Positions 1 to 10,464 of a stretch of 64,000 nucleotides of DNA are shown here, one piece after another; the stretch's first letter is position 1; each line of letters starts with the position of its first letter. The position numbers and the translations under genes were made by a program. The notes under the pieces are model-generated. The model saw only the letters and a program-made list of their open reading frames with translations. It was not told where the DNA came from and did no database searches. This DNA is from Rapana venosa (Eukaryota; Mollusca; Gastropoda; Neogastropoda; Muricidae): the NCBI GenBank assembly GCA_028751875.1, contig CM054162.1, positions 9,370,114 to 9,434,113 on the forward strand, given 5' to 3'.

Positions 1-15
1 TACCTTCTCAAGAGG

Positions 16-300
16 AGGCACCGTGGTCGAGTGGTTTAGGCGGTCAACTCATGATCCAGATGTCGCGGGTTCGATCCCCGCTCGGCTCAGTGTTGTGTCC
101 TTGGGAAAGATACTTTATTCCTATTTTCCTCACTCCACCCAGGTGTACAAGTGGGTACCAGCTCTGCTGGGGAAGTATCTGGCGACAGACTAGCGTCCTG
201 TCACAGGGGTGGTGAAAAACCATCAGTTCGCTTAACGCTACAAACCGGGATAAGCTCCGGCTCTATGGGCCTTCTGGCTCGAAAGAACATACTTTTTTTA
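16..300 (+). mobile_element. tRNA-derived SINE (family A)
   Basis: The tRNA-like head has an A box TGGTCGAGTGG at about 25 and a B box GGTTCGATCCC at about 69. It is followed by a conserved-looking body (tgtccttgggaaagatac, then cactccacccaggtg) of the sort found in SINEs of many marine animals. It has no acceptor-stem pairing or CCA context of a working tRNA gene. It is the only copy of this family seen in the window. Confidence 0.75.
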
Positions 301-336
301 CCTTCTCAAACAAAACATCCCTCCTGCTTAGTAAAT

Positions 337-487
337 CGTGGATGACTTCATTCAATGAAACATGTATACACACACGTGTGTGTGTTAAATCTTGGATGAT
401 TTCATTCAATGAAACATGTACACACACGTGTGTGTGTTAAATCTTGGATGATTTCATTCAGTGAAACATGTATGTGTGTGTGTGTGT
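337..487 (+). repeat. 53-bp tandem triplicate ending at the SPOP acceptor
   Basis: Three head-to-tail units, each with ggatgatttcattcaatg followed by aaacatgta and an ACACACGTGTGT palindrome. Copies of ggatga start near 341, 394 and 446. The third unit runs into the TG tract of the acceptor at 503. Confidence 0.85.
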
Positions 488-503
488 TGTGCTGTGTGAA
501 CAG

Positions 504-646
504 TATGCCCTGGAGCGTCTGAAGGTGATGTGTGAAGAAGCCCTGTGTTCCAACCTGATGATCGACAACGTCTGTGAGATCCTGGTGCTGGCTGACCTGC
601 ACAGCGCCGACCAGCTCAAGTCACACGCCATCGACTTCATCAACAG
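504..646 (+). CDS. SPOP: SPOP penultimate coding exon (BTB end / BACK)
   Basis: 143 nt, 47 codons plus 2 nt. The acceptor ends in gaacag at 498-503 and the donor is gtagta at 647. The acceptor is preceded by TG repeats rather than a pyrimidine tract. The frame is open throughout and reads straight into the next exon. Confidence 0.93.
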
Positions 647-3600
647 GTAGTACAGCAACAATGGCGGGGGGGGGTGGGGATGGAGGGGAAGGTGGAAGAA
701 ACAGTTTGGCTGTTGGTGTGTGGGTGTGTGTGTTTTTTATGTGAGTGTGGGTGTGTGTGTTTGGGTGTTTGTTTTATGCCTGCATGTGAGTGAGTGAATG
801 TGTGTGTGTGTGGGGGTGTTTGTTTTATATGTGCATGTGAGTGAGTGAGTGTGTGTGAATGTGTGTGTGTGTGGGGGTGTTTTGTTTTTATGTGAGTGAG
901 TGAGTGGTGTGTGTGAATGTGTGTGTGTGAATGTGGGTGTGTTTTTATACCTGTATGTGAGTGGGTGTGTGAATGTGTGTGGGTGTGTGTTTTATATGTG
1001 CATGTGAGTGAGTGAGTGTGTGTGTGAATGTGTGTGTGTGGATGTTTGTTTTATACCTGCATGTGAGTGAGTGAGTGTGGGTGTGTGTGTGTGAATGTGT
1101 GTGTGTGTCAGTGTGTGTTTTATGTCTGCATGTGAGTGAGTGTGTGTGGGTGTGTGAATGTGGGGGTGTGGGTGTGTGTTTTATACCTGCATGTGAGTGG
1201 GTGTGTGAATATGTGTGTGTGTCGGTGTGTTTTATACCTGCATGTGAGTGAGTGTGTGTGTGTGTGAATGTGTGTGTGTGGGTGTGTGTTTTATACCTGC
1301 ATGTGAGTGAGTGAGTGTGTGTGAATGTTTGTGGTGTGTGGTTTATACATGCATGTGAATGAGTGAGTGTGTGTGTGAATGTGTGTGTCGGTGTGTGTTT
1401 TATATCTGCATGTGAGTTTATTTATGTGTGTGTGAATGTGTGTGTGTGTGCATGCGTGTGTGTGTGAATGTGTGTGTGTGTGTGTGTGTGTGGGTGGTTG
1501 CATTTGTGCCCATTTCTGTGAGTGTGTGTATGTGCAGATGGATGTGTGTGTATGTGACCTTTTTTTTTTTCAACGATGGATTTTCACTGTTTTGTATATC
1601 CAAGTCGGCTATAAAAAAAGAAAGTAGTTAAAAAAAATACAGGCAAACAAAGAAGGCAAGTTGACAAATAATCCCGTTTGGGCCCAAAACTTTTCCCCCA
1701 TCCATTAGACCATGAGTGGTGGTCAGGGCGCTAGTCTTTCGGTTGAGATGATAAACCGAGGTTCCGTGTGTTACACAAAATTATTCAGTGCACATAAAAG
1801 AACCCCCGGCAAGAGAGTTGTCCCTGGCAAAATTCTTAGGAAAAAAAGCCACTCTGATAGGGAAAGAAATACAGTTGCAGACCAAAAAAAAAAAAAAAAA
1901 AGGGAGGCGCTGCTCTTGTGGCGCTGCGCTTTCCCCTGGGAGAGCAGCCCGAATTTCACACAGAGAAAGCTGCTGTGACTTAAAGTGGTATAAATAAATA
2001 AATAAATAAATAACAAATAATCCTCCAGAAAAGAAAAGTGCTCACGTACAGTTTGAATCGAAGTGTATGGCTATCAGTCAGCCAGTCAGCCAAGAATTGT
2101 CCTGTGCTTTAATTCAGTCACAGTGATGCCCACATGTTCAGTTCAAATAAAAATTGCAAGAAAAAGAACCAAACAGAATATCCTGTCTGATAAGATCAGG
2201 AAAAAAATTTTTTTTTAATGAGACGACTTGTCAGCATGCGTTTTGCTTAACCCTAGTGGCGCGGTTCCCGGAATATTCCGGTAAAGGCGGGTCTAGGCTG
2301 TGTGGCGGATCCTGGAATATTCCGGGATGACGTGGGTGATCATAGTTGAAAGCTTACTTTCGCTTTCAAAGGTCAGCCAATGAATGTTAAGGCCGTTGTA
2401 GGCCCGCAGAAAGGGGTGAAGGTCGTTTGACATACCCAAGCAACGAAGAATCTGATTGGTTAAGAGTGTATTTTAATTTTTTTCTGGACCAGCCGAGATC
2501 GTCTTCAACAAAAATGGCGGCCAGCGTTTGCACTAGAATTTCTTCAAGCGTTTTTCGAGCTTTTTTACAAAATTGACAGCGAGGAGGAGTTTTAGAGGCT
2601 GGATTTGTTGAAATAAACAATGAGAGAGACGATGAGGTAAGGATTGTGAATATTTTTGAAAAACTTGTAAAAATCGATCGCGATCGACTGAATCGAGCGG
2701 TGCTAGTTTTTGCTGGATGGACTTCTTCGCTACTCGGCGATTCGACATCACAGATTGTGTTACTTATTTTGAACGCAACGAGGCTTCGAAATAACTGTTG
2801 TTGAGTCAAATCGCTATGCTGCTGAGTACTTTGCATCACATGAAATCAAGCGATCTTTGTATTTTTGTCATAGAAAGCCACCACTTCACACATTCCGCCA
2901 TGACGGTCGCGATGGCGTCGATCCTGTCGCTGAACTTTTCCGAGTATTTGGTGATCAATAAAGCGATACAAACTCCTTATTTTTTGAAAACTAATGTCAA
3001 GAAATAGTGTTTACCTAATCATGACATTTATGCACTGCAAGAACTTTGCTTATCGTGTTAAAATCGATCCGGGGCCCTGACAGTGGAACAGTTATCGGTA
3101 GTGCGAACATGATTTTTTTTTTGGATTTTTTTTACATAATCATAAACACTACACACTATTAAAAAATTATACTCATTTAAAAGCATATTATCTCTTCTTT
3201 CCAGTGATCTATAGCTTAACACATTTAATTCAGTTTTATATATCAATATCAAGGGTTGTTTGAGCCCACCCTGCTCCAAAACAATGCTAGCCAATGTTAA
3301 TTCAGCCAATAGAAGTGAGGCTTGTTGCTGTTTATTTAGTGCTACTAGGGTTAACATGCACTTTGTGCAGTTAGATGTTTGTCTATTGAACTCACAGCTG
3401 TCAGTTTCCTGTACTTTCAGCTGCTCTCAGCTGCTATACATTCCATCCCATCCCATCCCAGCTGGTGCTGATTATAGCAGGAGCTGACCACACTTGGACT
3501 AGGTAAAAGGAAGGGCTGTGCTAATTTAAGCACTGGGCCTGGACCCTTGACTGAGTTGTGCTGGATTTGCGCGTAGTGAACTTTGTGTCGAGTAGTTTTT

Positions 3601-4753
3601 CATCTGGCTAGCAGGTCTGTTCTCACTGCTACTTTCGTCTTCTTCTTCGTCGAATGCTCAGACAGCAACTGGTCTGTCATATGAGGGAAAATACGTTGCG
3701 CTGCTGTAAAGCACCTGACAAGTCGGGCCCAGCACATCAGACTTTGGTGTGGGAGAGAAGGGTCATATGTCAGTCAAGACTTTCTGGGAAAAAAGGCAGG
3801 AAAATAAACCACGAAGGCAGAAAATAAACAAGACAGATGTGTTATGACAGGAAGAAAAAGAACAAGACAGAAACAAAGAGAGGGACAGAAAAGAGGGAAT
3901 TCCTTGCTCCAAATTTCCAGAAATTGGTGATTTTTGTTTTTGTTTTTTTATACTGACAGGTCCCAGGCATCGCCACCCACGGGAGATGTCACTGTCTTAG
4001 CTCTAAGGAATTGCAGAAGTCTGGGTCACTTTGATATACATGAATTCAGGTTTGGTGTGGTGTTTGTGTGGTGTTGTATACACACACACACACACTCCTC
4101 CTATATGGCTGTGAATCATGGACCCTGTCAGCAGAGCTAGAGAGCAAGCATTCGAGAACAAGTGCCACAGAAGACTCCTCAAAATATCATACAAAGAACA
4201 CAAGACCAACAACTATGTGAAAGAAGAAATCAAAAAGCGTGTGGGTCCCCAAGAACCTCTGCTCTCCACCATAAAGAGGAGAAAACTGGTGTGGTTTGGT
4301 CACACCACAAGACACAACAACACCTTAGCAAAAACCATCTTGCAGGGAACGGTTGAAGGAAAGAGAAGAAAAGGCCGCCAAAAAGAAATCATGGGTTGAC
4401 AACATCAAAGACTGGACCGCCCAACCCCTGCAACACCTTCTATGAGCCACACAGGATCGTGAAGCATGGAAAAAGATCTCTGTTGCGTCTTCTCTCATGT
4501 CCCCCTTACGTCCTTTGGGACATGGGACTGAGTGAGTGAGTGAGTGAGTGTGGTGTTGGTTATTGTTCGTTCACATTTGTCACTGTGTGTGTGTGTGTGT
4601 GTGTGCAGTCACGCCACAGACGTCATGGATTCCACAGGATGGAAGGACATCATCACCTCCCACCCCCACCTCATCGCAGAAGCTTTCCGCGCCCTGGCAT
4701 CCCAGCAGTCCCCGCCTCTCGGACCGCCCCGCAAACGCATCAAACAATCCTAG
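504..4753 (+). CDS. SPOP: SPOP orthologue, last two coding exons (504-646, 4609-4753)
   Basis: The C-terminal 96 residues of a speckle-type POZ protein. In the family, an N-terminal MATH domain binds substrates, a BTB domain binds cullin-3 and dimerises, and a BACK domain oligomerises; the protein works in the nucleus as the substrate receptor of a CRL3 ubiquitin ligase. What is visible is the end of BTB into BACK ([18 protein letters not shown], then [19 protein letters not shown]), and after the splice [28 protein letters not shown] and the terminal basic nuclear-localisation tail PPRKRIKQS. These match vertebrate SPOP almost residue for residue from memory. The splice phase agrees: the first exon leaves AG and the next supplies T. 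MATH and most of BTB lie left of the window. The gene converges on MARS1. Confidence 0.95.
700..1560 (+). repeat. TG-rich compound minisatellite in SPOP intron
   Basis: About a dozen units of roughly 60-70 bp, each built around ttttatacctgcatgtgagt and followed by variable (TG)n, gtgaatg and gagtgagt blocks. It begins about 55 bp after the donor at 647 and ends before a T-run at 1560. Confidence 0.85.
1697..2011 (+). mobile_element. SINE family E, copy without LINE tail
   Basis: Begins ccattagaccatgagtggtg and contains ctagtctttcggttgagatg, aaagaacccccggcaagaga and gccactctgatagggaaa, and ends tgacttaaagtggtataaat with (aaat)n. The same order of blocks is seen at 42170-42475 and, reversed, at 52400-52800, 48446-48720 and 28043-28320. 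Confidence 0.75.
2247..3354 (+). mobile_element. piggyBac-derived element, copy A (1,100 bp) with TTAA target duplications
   Basis: TTAA at 2247-2250 and 3351-3354 flank a segment that starts CCCTAGTGGCGC and ends with the inverse, GTGCTACTAGGG. TTAA duplication with CCC...GGG ends is the piggyBac signature. Two GGAATATTCC palindromes sit near the left end. Inside, a frame around 2772-2960 reads [16 protein letters not shown], then [14 protein letters not shown], recalling the TNRYA segment of piggyBac transposases. No full transposase is present. It lies in the SPOP intron. A 1,082-bp sister is at 37656-38737. Confidence 0.85.
3375..3580 (-). repeat. Dispersed repeat family H
   Basis: Read on the minus strand it contains actcagtcaagggtccagg, agtccaagtgtggtcagct, cagctgggatgggatggg and tagcagctgagagcagctg. 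The same blocks occur at 30530-30675 and, split by a LINE, at 43600-44330. The class is unknown. Confidence 0.65.
3640..3995 (+). repeat. Dispersed repeat family F
   Basis: Blocks in order: gctcagacagcaact, gttaagcgcctgacaagtcag-like (here aagcacctgacaagtcgg), cagcacatcagacttt, tctttctgggaaaaaaggca, gagagggacagaaaagaggg, aaatttccagaaattgg, then a segment near ggcatcgccaccc. About 330 bp; six copies in the window. The (GAA)n found at the ctcagaca end of several copies suggests a retroposon whose 3' end is there. Confidence 0.65.
4096..4531 (+). pseudogene. LINE reverse-transcriptase C-terminal remnant
   Basis: Translates as [15 protein letters not shown], then after a frameshift [38 protein letters not shown] and [16 protein letters not shown], with in-frame stops afterwards. 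This is the typical C-terminal tail of non-LTR retrotransposon ORF2. It ends at a (GAGT)n tract at 4530, which looks like the element's 3' tail. 5'-truncated and dead. Confidence 0.8.
4609..4753 (+). CDS. SPOP: SPOP last coding exon with stop TAG
   Basis: 145 nt: one base completes a serine codon, then 47 codons and TAG at 4751-4753. The acceptor is a run of (TG)n ending in tgcag at 4604-4608. The encoded end PPRKRIKQS is the family's C-terminal nuclear-localisation signal. Confidence 0.95.
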
Positions 4754-5067
4754 ACCCCCCCCCATCCCCCCTCCCACCCTTACTCCAAACACCCCCCTCT
4801 CCCCCCCTTCCTCCCAAGTTCCTGGAGCAACCTGACCCGGGGACCTTCATGACTCATGGTTTCACTCACTCACTCCTCCTCCTCCAGAGATTCTCTTCAT
4901 CATCAGCAACAAACGGTGTTGACGGCGAAAAAAGGGGAGTGTAAGAAAGATAAGCGTGAAGGAACCTTTTTTTTTTTTTTTTTATAAATTTTTTGGGTTT
5001 TTGTTGGGTGAGGCTGGGTTGGGAGCTTGACTGAAGTGTGCGGGGAGATACACGAACTCCGCGTGTG

Positions 5068-5098
<31 letters not shown>

Positions 5099-7050
5099 AC
5101 ACACACATTCACATTCACACACAAAAACAGAGGGGAAAAAACAGTAAAACAGTTTTGGGACGGTGCGGGTGATGTGATGTGAAGCCAGCGTGGAGAGCGT
5201 CGTGTTTCGCTCCAGAGGAAAAAATGTGTAAGATATGATGAGGAAGAAGAAAAAAAAAATGTAAAAAAAAAAATAGTGCGTGATTGAGGAACAGAACTAG
5301 CTTCGACTGGAGTGAGTCGTGTGTCGGCTTTGGCCGAGAGTGCATGTCAGGCGGGCAAAAGAAACAAATGATGAAACAACAACAACAACAACAGCAAAAC
5401 CAGACACGTGAGGTGTTTTGTGATTGTGATGCGGCATTTCGTTCGTTCCTCCACCTAACTCCCTCCTTCCCTCCCTCCTTCCCTCCCTCCTTCCTTCCCT
5501 CCTTCCTTCCTTCCTTCCTTCTTCACAGCCTGGTTGGTTTCCATGAGGCTTCAGTGAGTTGTGTGAGGCAGGAGCGGTGGAGATGACGATGATGAAGTTT
5601 GGGATATGATTGAATTTTGAGTGTATGGAGAGGGATTACCAGAAAGTATGCACACGTGTGTGTTTGGATGGTAGTGTGTGTTGTGTTTGATCAGTCCTCA
5701 GTGTGCGTGCGTGCTTACATGAGTATGTGTGTGTGTATGTGCATAAGTGTTCTTCGCGTGTAAACATGTGGGGGGTGTGCGCATGCATGTGTGTTCATGA
5801 ATACGGAAGAGACGGACCGTTTGTGTGCGACATATTGTTGTTCTTGGTGACTTACAGGGGGGAAGGAAGAAAAGAACACAACACAAAAAGGGACGGATGT
5901 TTGTAGGATGTGTTGGATCAATGTCAAACAAAAAGTCTCCAGCTCCTTCCACGTTGTTTCCTTTTTCTCTCAAGAGTCTGATGGACCACTTCAAAAAAAT
6001 GTCTTGCTTGGAAAGTTCAGAGTTCGACCCTTGTCTCCCAACACCTCCCCCCAAAAGTCATTGGTCCTCATCTCTCAAACCCCTTCCCCCCCCCCCCCCT
6101 GAAAACCTTCCTTCCACCTCTCCTTATCCCCGGAGTTCTCCCCATGCCTATTTATTAGTCACTTCTGAAAGAGAGCGCTGGCGTTGTCCATGGCATTAAC
6201 GGCCGGCATGCGTGCTCTTTCGAGTGTGTGCGTGCGTGCGTGCGCGTGTGAAGGCAGGATTGATTACCCATGTACATACCTCCCGTCTTTTATCTATATA
6301 CCGGCTGTTGGAGGAGCGAAGATTCACTCAGGAGAATTGACCTGCTTCACCTTTTGTGTCGCGTTCAGAATTTGCAAAGGATCAAGGACCAAGTGTTCAG
6401 TCAAGTTGTCGTCGTTGTCGTCGTCGGTGGTGGTGATGGGGGCTGGGGAGGGTTGGAAATTTTTTTTTTTTTTTTTTTTTAAATGAGCAGCATTAACTCT
6501 GTCAACAGAAGGCAATGAGCATGAGTTAAAAACAAAAATTGAGGATTTTTTTGTTTTTTGGGGTGTGGTCTTGAGAATGCTTTTTTTTTTTTTTCAGGTT
6601 GGATGCATAGTTTTGTGGAGAAAAGGAGGATTTGTGAGGAGAATTTATTTATTTATTTATTTTATTTTTTTAAACTAGAGGTGTCTTAATCGTTGTGTAT
6701 GATGTGGGACAATGGATAAGAAACTAAGGAATGATAGAAGAATGAATTTGGTTTGAAGATTTTTTTTTTAACTGATAAAATGAGCATGGAAGTTGTTTGG
6801 GCTTGTATTTTTTTGTGAGGGGAGGAGGAGGATGGGGAGGAATAATGAAGAAAAGCTTTCTTTCAAAAATGGATTAGAGTATGCAGGACGTTTTTTGTCT
6901 GGAACTGTCAGGAGGATATCATTTAAAAAAGAACAACAGAGACTTGTGTGTTTGTGGTGCTCCACCACCTCATGAGGCGCGTTGCACCAGAGGTCATTTG
7001 TTTAGTGATAAACATGGCATTCGGTTGCAATAAACAAGCTTTTCAATACA
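4754..7050 (+). other. SPOP: Probable SPOP 3' UTR
   Basis: No other gene is visible. The stretch holds C-rich and CA tracts (4753-4815, 5067-5120), an A-run, (CAA)n at 5379-5400, (CCTT)n at 5455-5522, and T-rich DNA. The first canonical AATAAA I found after the stop is at 7029-7034, inside a MITE; further ones are at 9538-9543 and 9808-9813. The true 3' end cannot be fixed from sequence. Confidence 0.45.
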
Positions 7051-7381
7051 GAAAACAGATTGTAAATTGGACAATTCTATGAAAAGTTAATACAGTTTAA
7101 AAGGGTAGACTGCAGAAAGTGGCAAAATGAGAAATTTGTACCAGTTTTTCATCGTAAGAAGTGGTCAGAATGAGGGCTTGAATGTTTTTAGATACATTTT
7201 TAAAGCAAAAAAACCCCCCACAAGTATGCCTTGATACTTCAGTACAAGGTAGAATATTGGCTGTAGTTTTATAATCAATCAAAATCTCAAAATCGACAAC
7301 CTGACCCCCACCTGCCTAAAATGGCTCCTACCAGAAAGGTGGGTCAGGTGCAAAGTGACTCATTGTGTGGTGGAGCGTCAC
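6954..7381 (+). mobile_element. 428-bp MITE-like TIR element, copy 1
   Basis: The left end GTGGTGCTCCACCACCTCAT and the right end (inverse GTGACGCTCCACCACACAAT) form imperfect terminal inverted repeats of about 34 bp reaching GCACC. The interior has no coding frame. A second copy (40226-41107) shares the interior block aaatctcaaaatcgacaacc and ccttgatacttcagtacaag. The family is undetermined; no clear target duplication was seen. Confidence 0.7.
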
Positions 7382-7501
7382 ATTTGAAAATGGTATTTTC
7401 TGTTTTTTCTTTCTGCTTTTAATCCTGTATACGTGTGGTTTGTAAGTTTGAGTAACTTTAATCATTGACAGATCAACACGTAATTCTTGACAATGGAAAT
7501 G

Positions 7502-7504
<3 letters not shown>

Positions 7505-7541
<37 letters not shown>
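7505..7541 (+). repeat. Poly-G run of 37
   Basis: Uninterrupted G from 7505 to 7541. Confidence 0.95.
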
Positions 7542-7542
<1 letters not shown>

Positions 7543-7930
7543 GAAGACTTCTTCAAAGTAATTGGATGCTGAAGATTTGTGTGTGCGTGTGTGTGCGCGC
7601 GCAGATGGAAAGAAAGCAACACTTGTATGGATAGATGTAATGTTAGATCTTGCATGAGCCATTGTTGAGCAAGTCTTTTTCCCAGGTTTCGTCTTATGCA
7701 CACTGGTTCGAATCAAGTCTTTCCTGTATGTGTTGTTTCCATAATATATGACCGCCCCTTCTCTGTGTGTGTCTTGAGCTTTTGGGTGTTGTTTTTTTAA
7801 GATAAGAATTTTGGTTTTTCCATTGTGCAACTACGAAGTGATGAGATCACATTCTTAGGCTAAGGAGTACTGAAGCGGGAATCTTTTGCTTTTCTATTGC
7901 TATTGTGATGGACACGAATTAAGCATGCAT

Positions 7931-7970
7931 TCTCTCTTCTCTCTCTCTCCCTCTCCTCTCCTCCTCTCTC

Positions 7971-8003
<33 letters not shown>

Positions 8004-8016
8004 CTCTCTTCTCCTC
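7931..8016 (+). repeat. (TC)n microsatellite
   Basis: Imperfect TC/CTC repeats over about 85 bp, followed by (TTTTG)n at 8060-8090. Confidence 0.9.
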
Positions 8017-8058
8017 TTGTTGGGTAGTCTTCTGTGTCTTTAGCTGTTTGTTGTAAGG

Positions 8059-8089
<31 letters not shown>

Positions 8090-8157
8090 CCCTTGTCGAC
8101 TCGGGGTTTCGACTAGTAATGCGCAGCAGTGGTCATGATTTCTTTTTTCTTTCCCTT

Positions 8158-8275
8158 CCTCGGATGGAGCTTCAAGGTTCACCGGTGGTGAAGATTTTTG
8201 CGTATGTGACTGGTTTTTTTGTCCCCTACCATTCATTTAGGTAGCCACATTCCGACTTCGGGGATCAATGTAACT
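8158..8275 (-). mobile_element. SINE family C, 3' tail fragment
   Basis: Reversed copy of the tail: ttcaaggttcaccggtggtg, ttttgcgtatgtgac and gtagccacattccgacttcg. Confidence 0.7.
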
Positions 8276-8329
8276 GAAATCTTGGCTGTGTGCTGGGATT
8301 TGGGCAGTTTCATGTATGTTATAACTACA

Positions 8330-9020
8330 GTAGGCTGGGGATTCTGACAGTTTGTGGGAAGCTAGACTTTTGTGTGTGTGTGTGTGGGGGGGGTTCCGGA
8401 TTGTTTCTTCCTGATTCAGACTTTTTCCTGAGGACTTGAGCGGTTTTGTTTGGAGTACAAAATCTTGTGGATTTCAGACTGCTTCCTGATGACGAAGACG
8501 TAGAATTTCCCAATGCCTGAGAACTCGGACCTTTTTGTGTGTGTGTGTGTTGAATTTTCACGAAGGTTTAGACAGTTTGTCAAGAATTCGTGCTGTTTTC
8601 TGTGGGATCCAAGCAGTTTCCTGAGAAATCAGGAGGTCCAGATGATTCAGACCGTTTCCTAGGAATTCAAGCAGTTAGGTTTATGACTTTTCTTTTGGGA
8701 TTAAAACCTTTTTTGTTTTTTTGTAAAGAAACCTTCTCCTTAGGAATACGGCTGTTTCTAATTCAATCGGTTTTCTAAAAGATCTTGGCCTGTTTTCTGA
8801 GGAGTCAAGTTTTCTGGGGATTTAGTCTGTCTGCTGAAGATTGAGACTGATTTAACGGCAAGTTCAGGTAATTTCCTGAGGATTGGGATGGTTCCATGAG
8901 GAAGTTCAGGTGGTGTCAGGACTGTGAGGATTGATTCCATCTGTCTGCTGAGAATCCAGGCTGTGTCTTGAGGATGTCAGGGATTCCAGCTGTTCTGAGA
9001 GGAATCGGGCTGTTTCCTTG
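8330..9020 (+). repeat. Strongly degenerate tandem repeat
   Basis: A weak but persistent motif, roughly GTTTCCTGAGGATTCAGG, recurs every 30-45 bp: for example gtttcctgagaaatcagg near 8608, cgtttcctaggaattcaa near 8652, ttttctgaggagtcaag near 8793, atttcctgaggattggga near 8870, tgtgtcttgaggatgtcag near 8960. Units are too diverged to align end to end. No coding frame. Confidence 0.6.
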
Positions 9021-9034
9021 TGGCTTCTGCTCTG

Positions 9035-9385
9035 TTAAGAACTCACAATCATCACTTCGTCTTCTCCATCGTTGACAGACTGCAACTATTGTTGTTATAC
9101 GAGCGAAAATGCATTGCACTGCCGTTAAGCGCCTGACAAGTCAGGCCCAGCGCATCCGACTTTGGCATGGGACAGAATTGTTATCTTTTTAAGTCTTTCT
9201 GGAAAAGATGCAGGAGAATAAACCAAGAAGGCAGAAAGTGGACAGGAGGAGGTGAGGGGCAGAAAAGGAAATAGGCAAGAGAGGGATAGAAAAGAGGGAA
9301 TTCCTAGCACAGAATTTCCAGAAGGTGGGGATGCTGTTTTATACTGACAGGCCCCCTGGCATCTCCACGGGGAAACAATCATCAC
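9035..9385 (+). repeat. Dispersed repeat family F
   Basis: Contains cagactgcaactattgttg, aagcgcctgacaagtcaggc, cagcgcatccgactttgg, gagagggatagaaaagaggg, cagaatttccagaaggtg and gccccctggcatctccacg. Confidence 0.7.
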
Positions 9386-9389
9386 TGAT

Positions 9390-10460
9390 CTGACCCCCTT
9401 TCTTGGGGGGGGGTTCGCAGAACATGTATTTTAAGTCACTGGCTGGAAAGTTCCATGTATCACACACAACCTTCATAATCAATGAGAGGAGGGGTTTATT
9501 TTTTGTTTTTTTTGTGTCTGCTTGTCTTCTGTTGCAAAATAAAGCCTAGTAGTCTCTCCCAGATTTATTTACCTGAATGTAGTTTTTTTTGTTGGTATCA
9601 ATCTATACAGATGACTAGCTAAAACATGACAAGCGCAGTTCAAATTGAAGAAGAAAGGAATTGGTGGCAATAGAAATGTCAACTGTGGACTGTTAGAAAT
9701 GACGGTTGCATGCTTTTGAGTCTCTGTGTGCTGATATCTGTTTAGAAATTGATGCTAAAGTGAGTCGAGTTGTAAGTGATCGTATTGTATTGCATTGCAT
9801 ACCATTTAATAAAATCATGGCCGTTTCTCTGTATGAAGTTCAGCTGGTTTCTTTGCTGGTAGTGCTTGACTGTAGTGAAGCACTAGTCCCCTTATATTAG
9901 GGTTTTTTGGTGTTGTTGGTTTTTTTATATCTAAAAGTTAGTAGTTTGTCGTTTTTTAACTGTCTGCGCGGTTTTTTTTTCTGTATGACAGCAAGATTTT
10001 TTTTTCACCGAATATTTCCAGGGACAACTGTGGTGGTGGTGGTGGTGTGTTTTTTTATTGTTTTTTTTTTTAAAGTGTGCTGAAGACGTGTGTGTCATAG
10101 ACCAGACTCCAGTATATATTGTCTCATCAAAGAGGACAGGAGCCAGAAACTACTCAGAAGATTTGGAGGTGAGGGTGGTGGGAACTTAACACAGACCTTC
10201 CATGCATCTATTACCGATATTTTAAAACTTGTTTTTGGTTTTTGTTGATTTTTTTTGGTTAGGTTATTTCTCAGGTCTGTTTCCCCCCCAAAAAAAGTCT
10301 GGGTTTTTGTTGCTAGCATGTTTTAAAACATCTCAGTGGAATATATACTTTTACTAATGCATTTTATATGAAAGGGAGGTGATGCTAGGAAGCCAAACAT
10401 TTTTAAACAAGAAGCAAGCAGGCATTATTTCTGTTCTTTGAAAAAAACAACAACCAACCA
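9390..10460. other. Intergenic, no gene seen
   Basis: AT-rich with T-runs and two AATAAA hexamers (9538, 9808) that could serve a long SPOP 3' UTR. No coding exon or recognisable repeat was found. Confidence 0.5.
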
Positions 10461-10464
10461 CTCT

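Noticed and set aside
25..90. tRNA gene at the left edge, and other tRNA-like stretches (for example 21230, 26573, 36980, 47650)
   Set aside because: All have A and B boxes but are followed by shared SINE bodies, recur many times and lack a foldable cloverleaf with matched acceptor stems as far as I can pair them.
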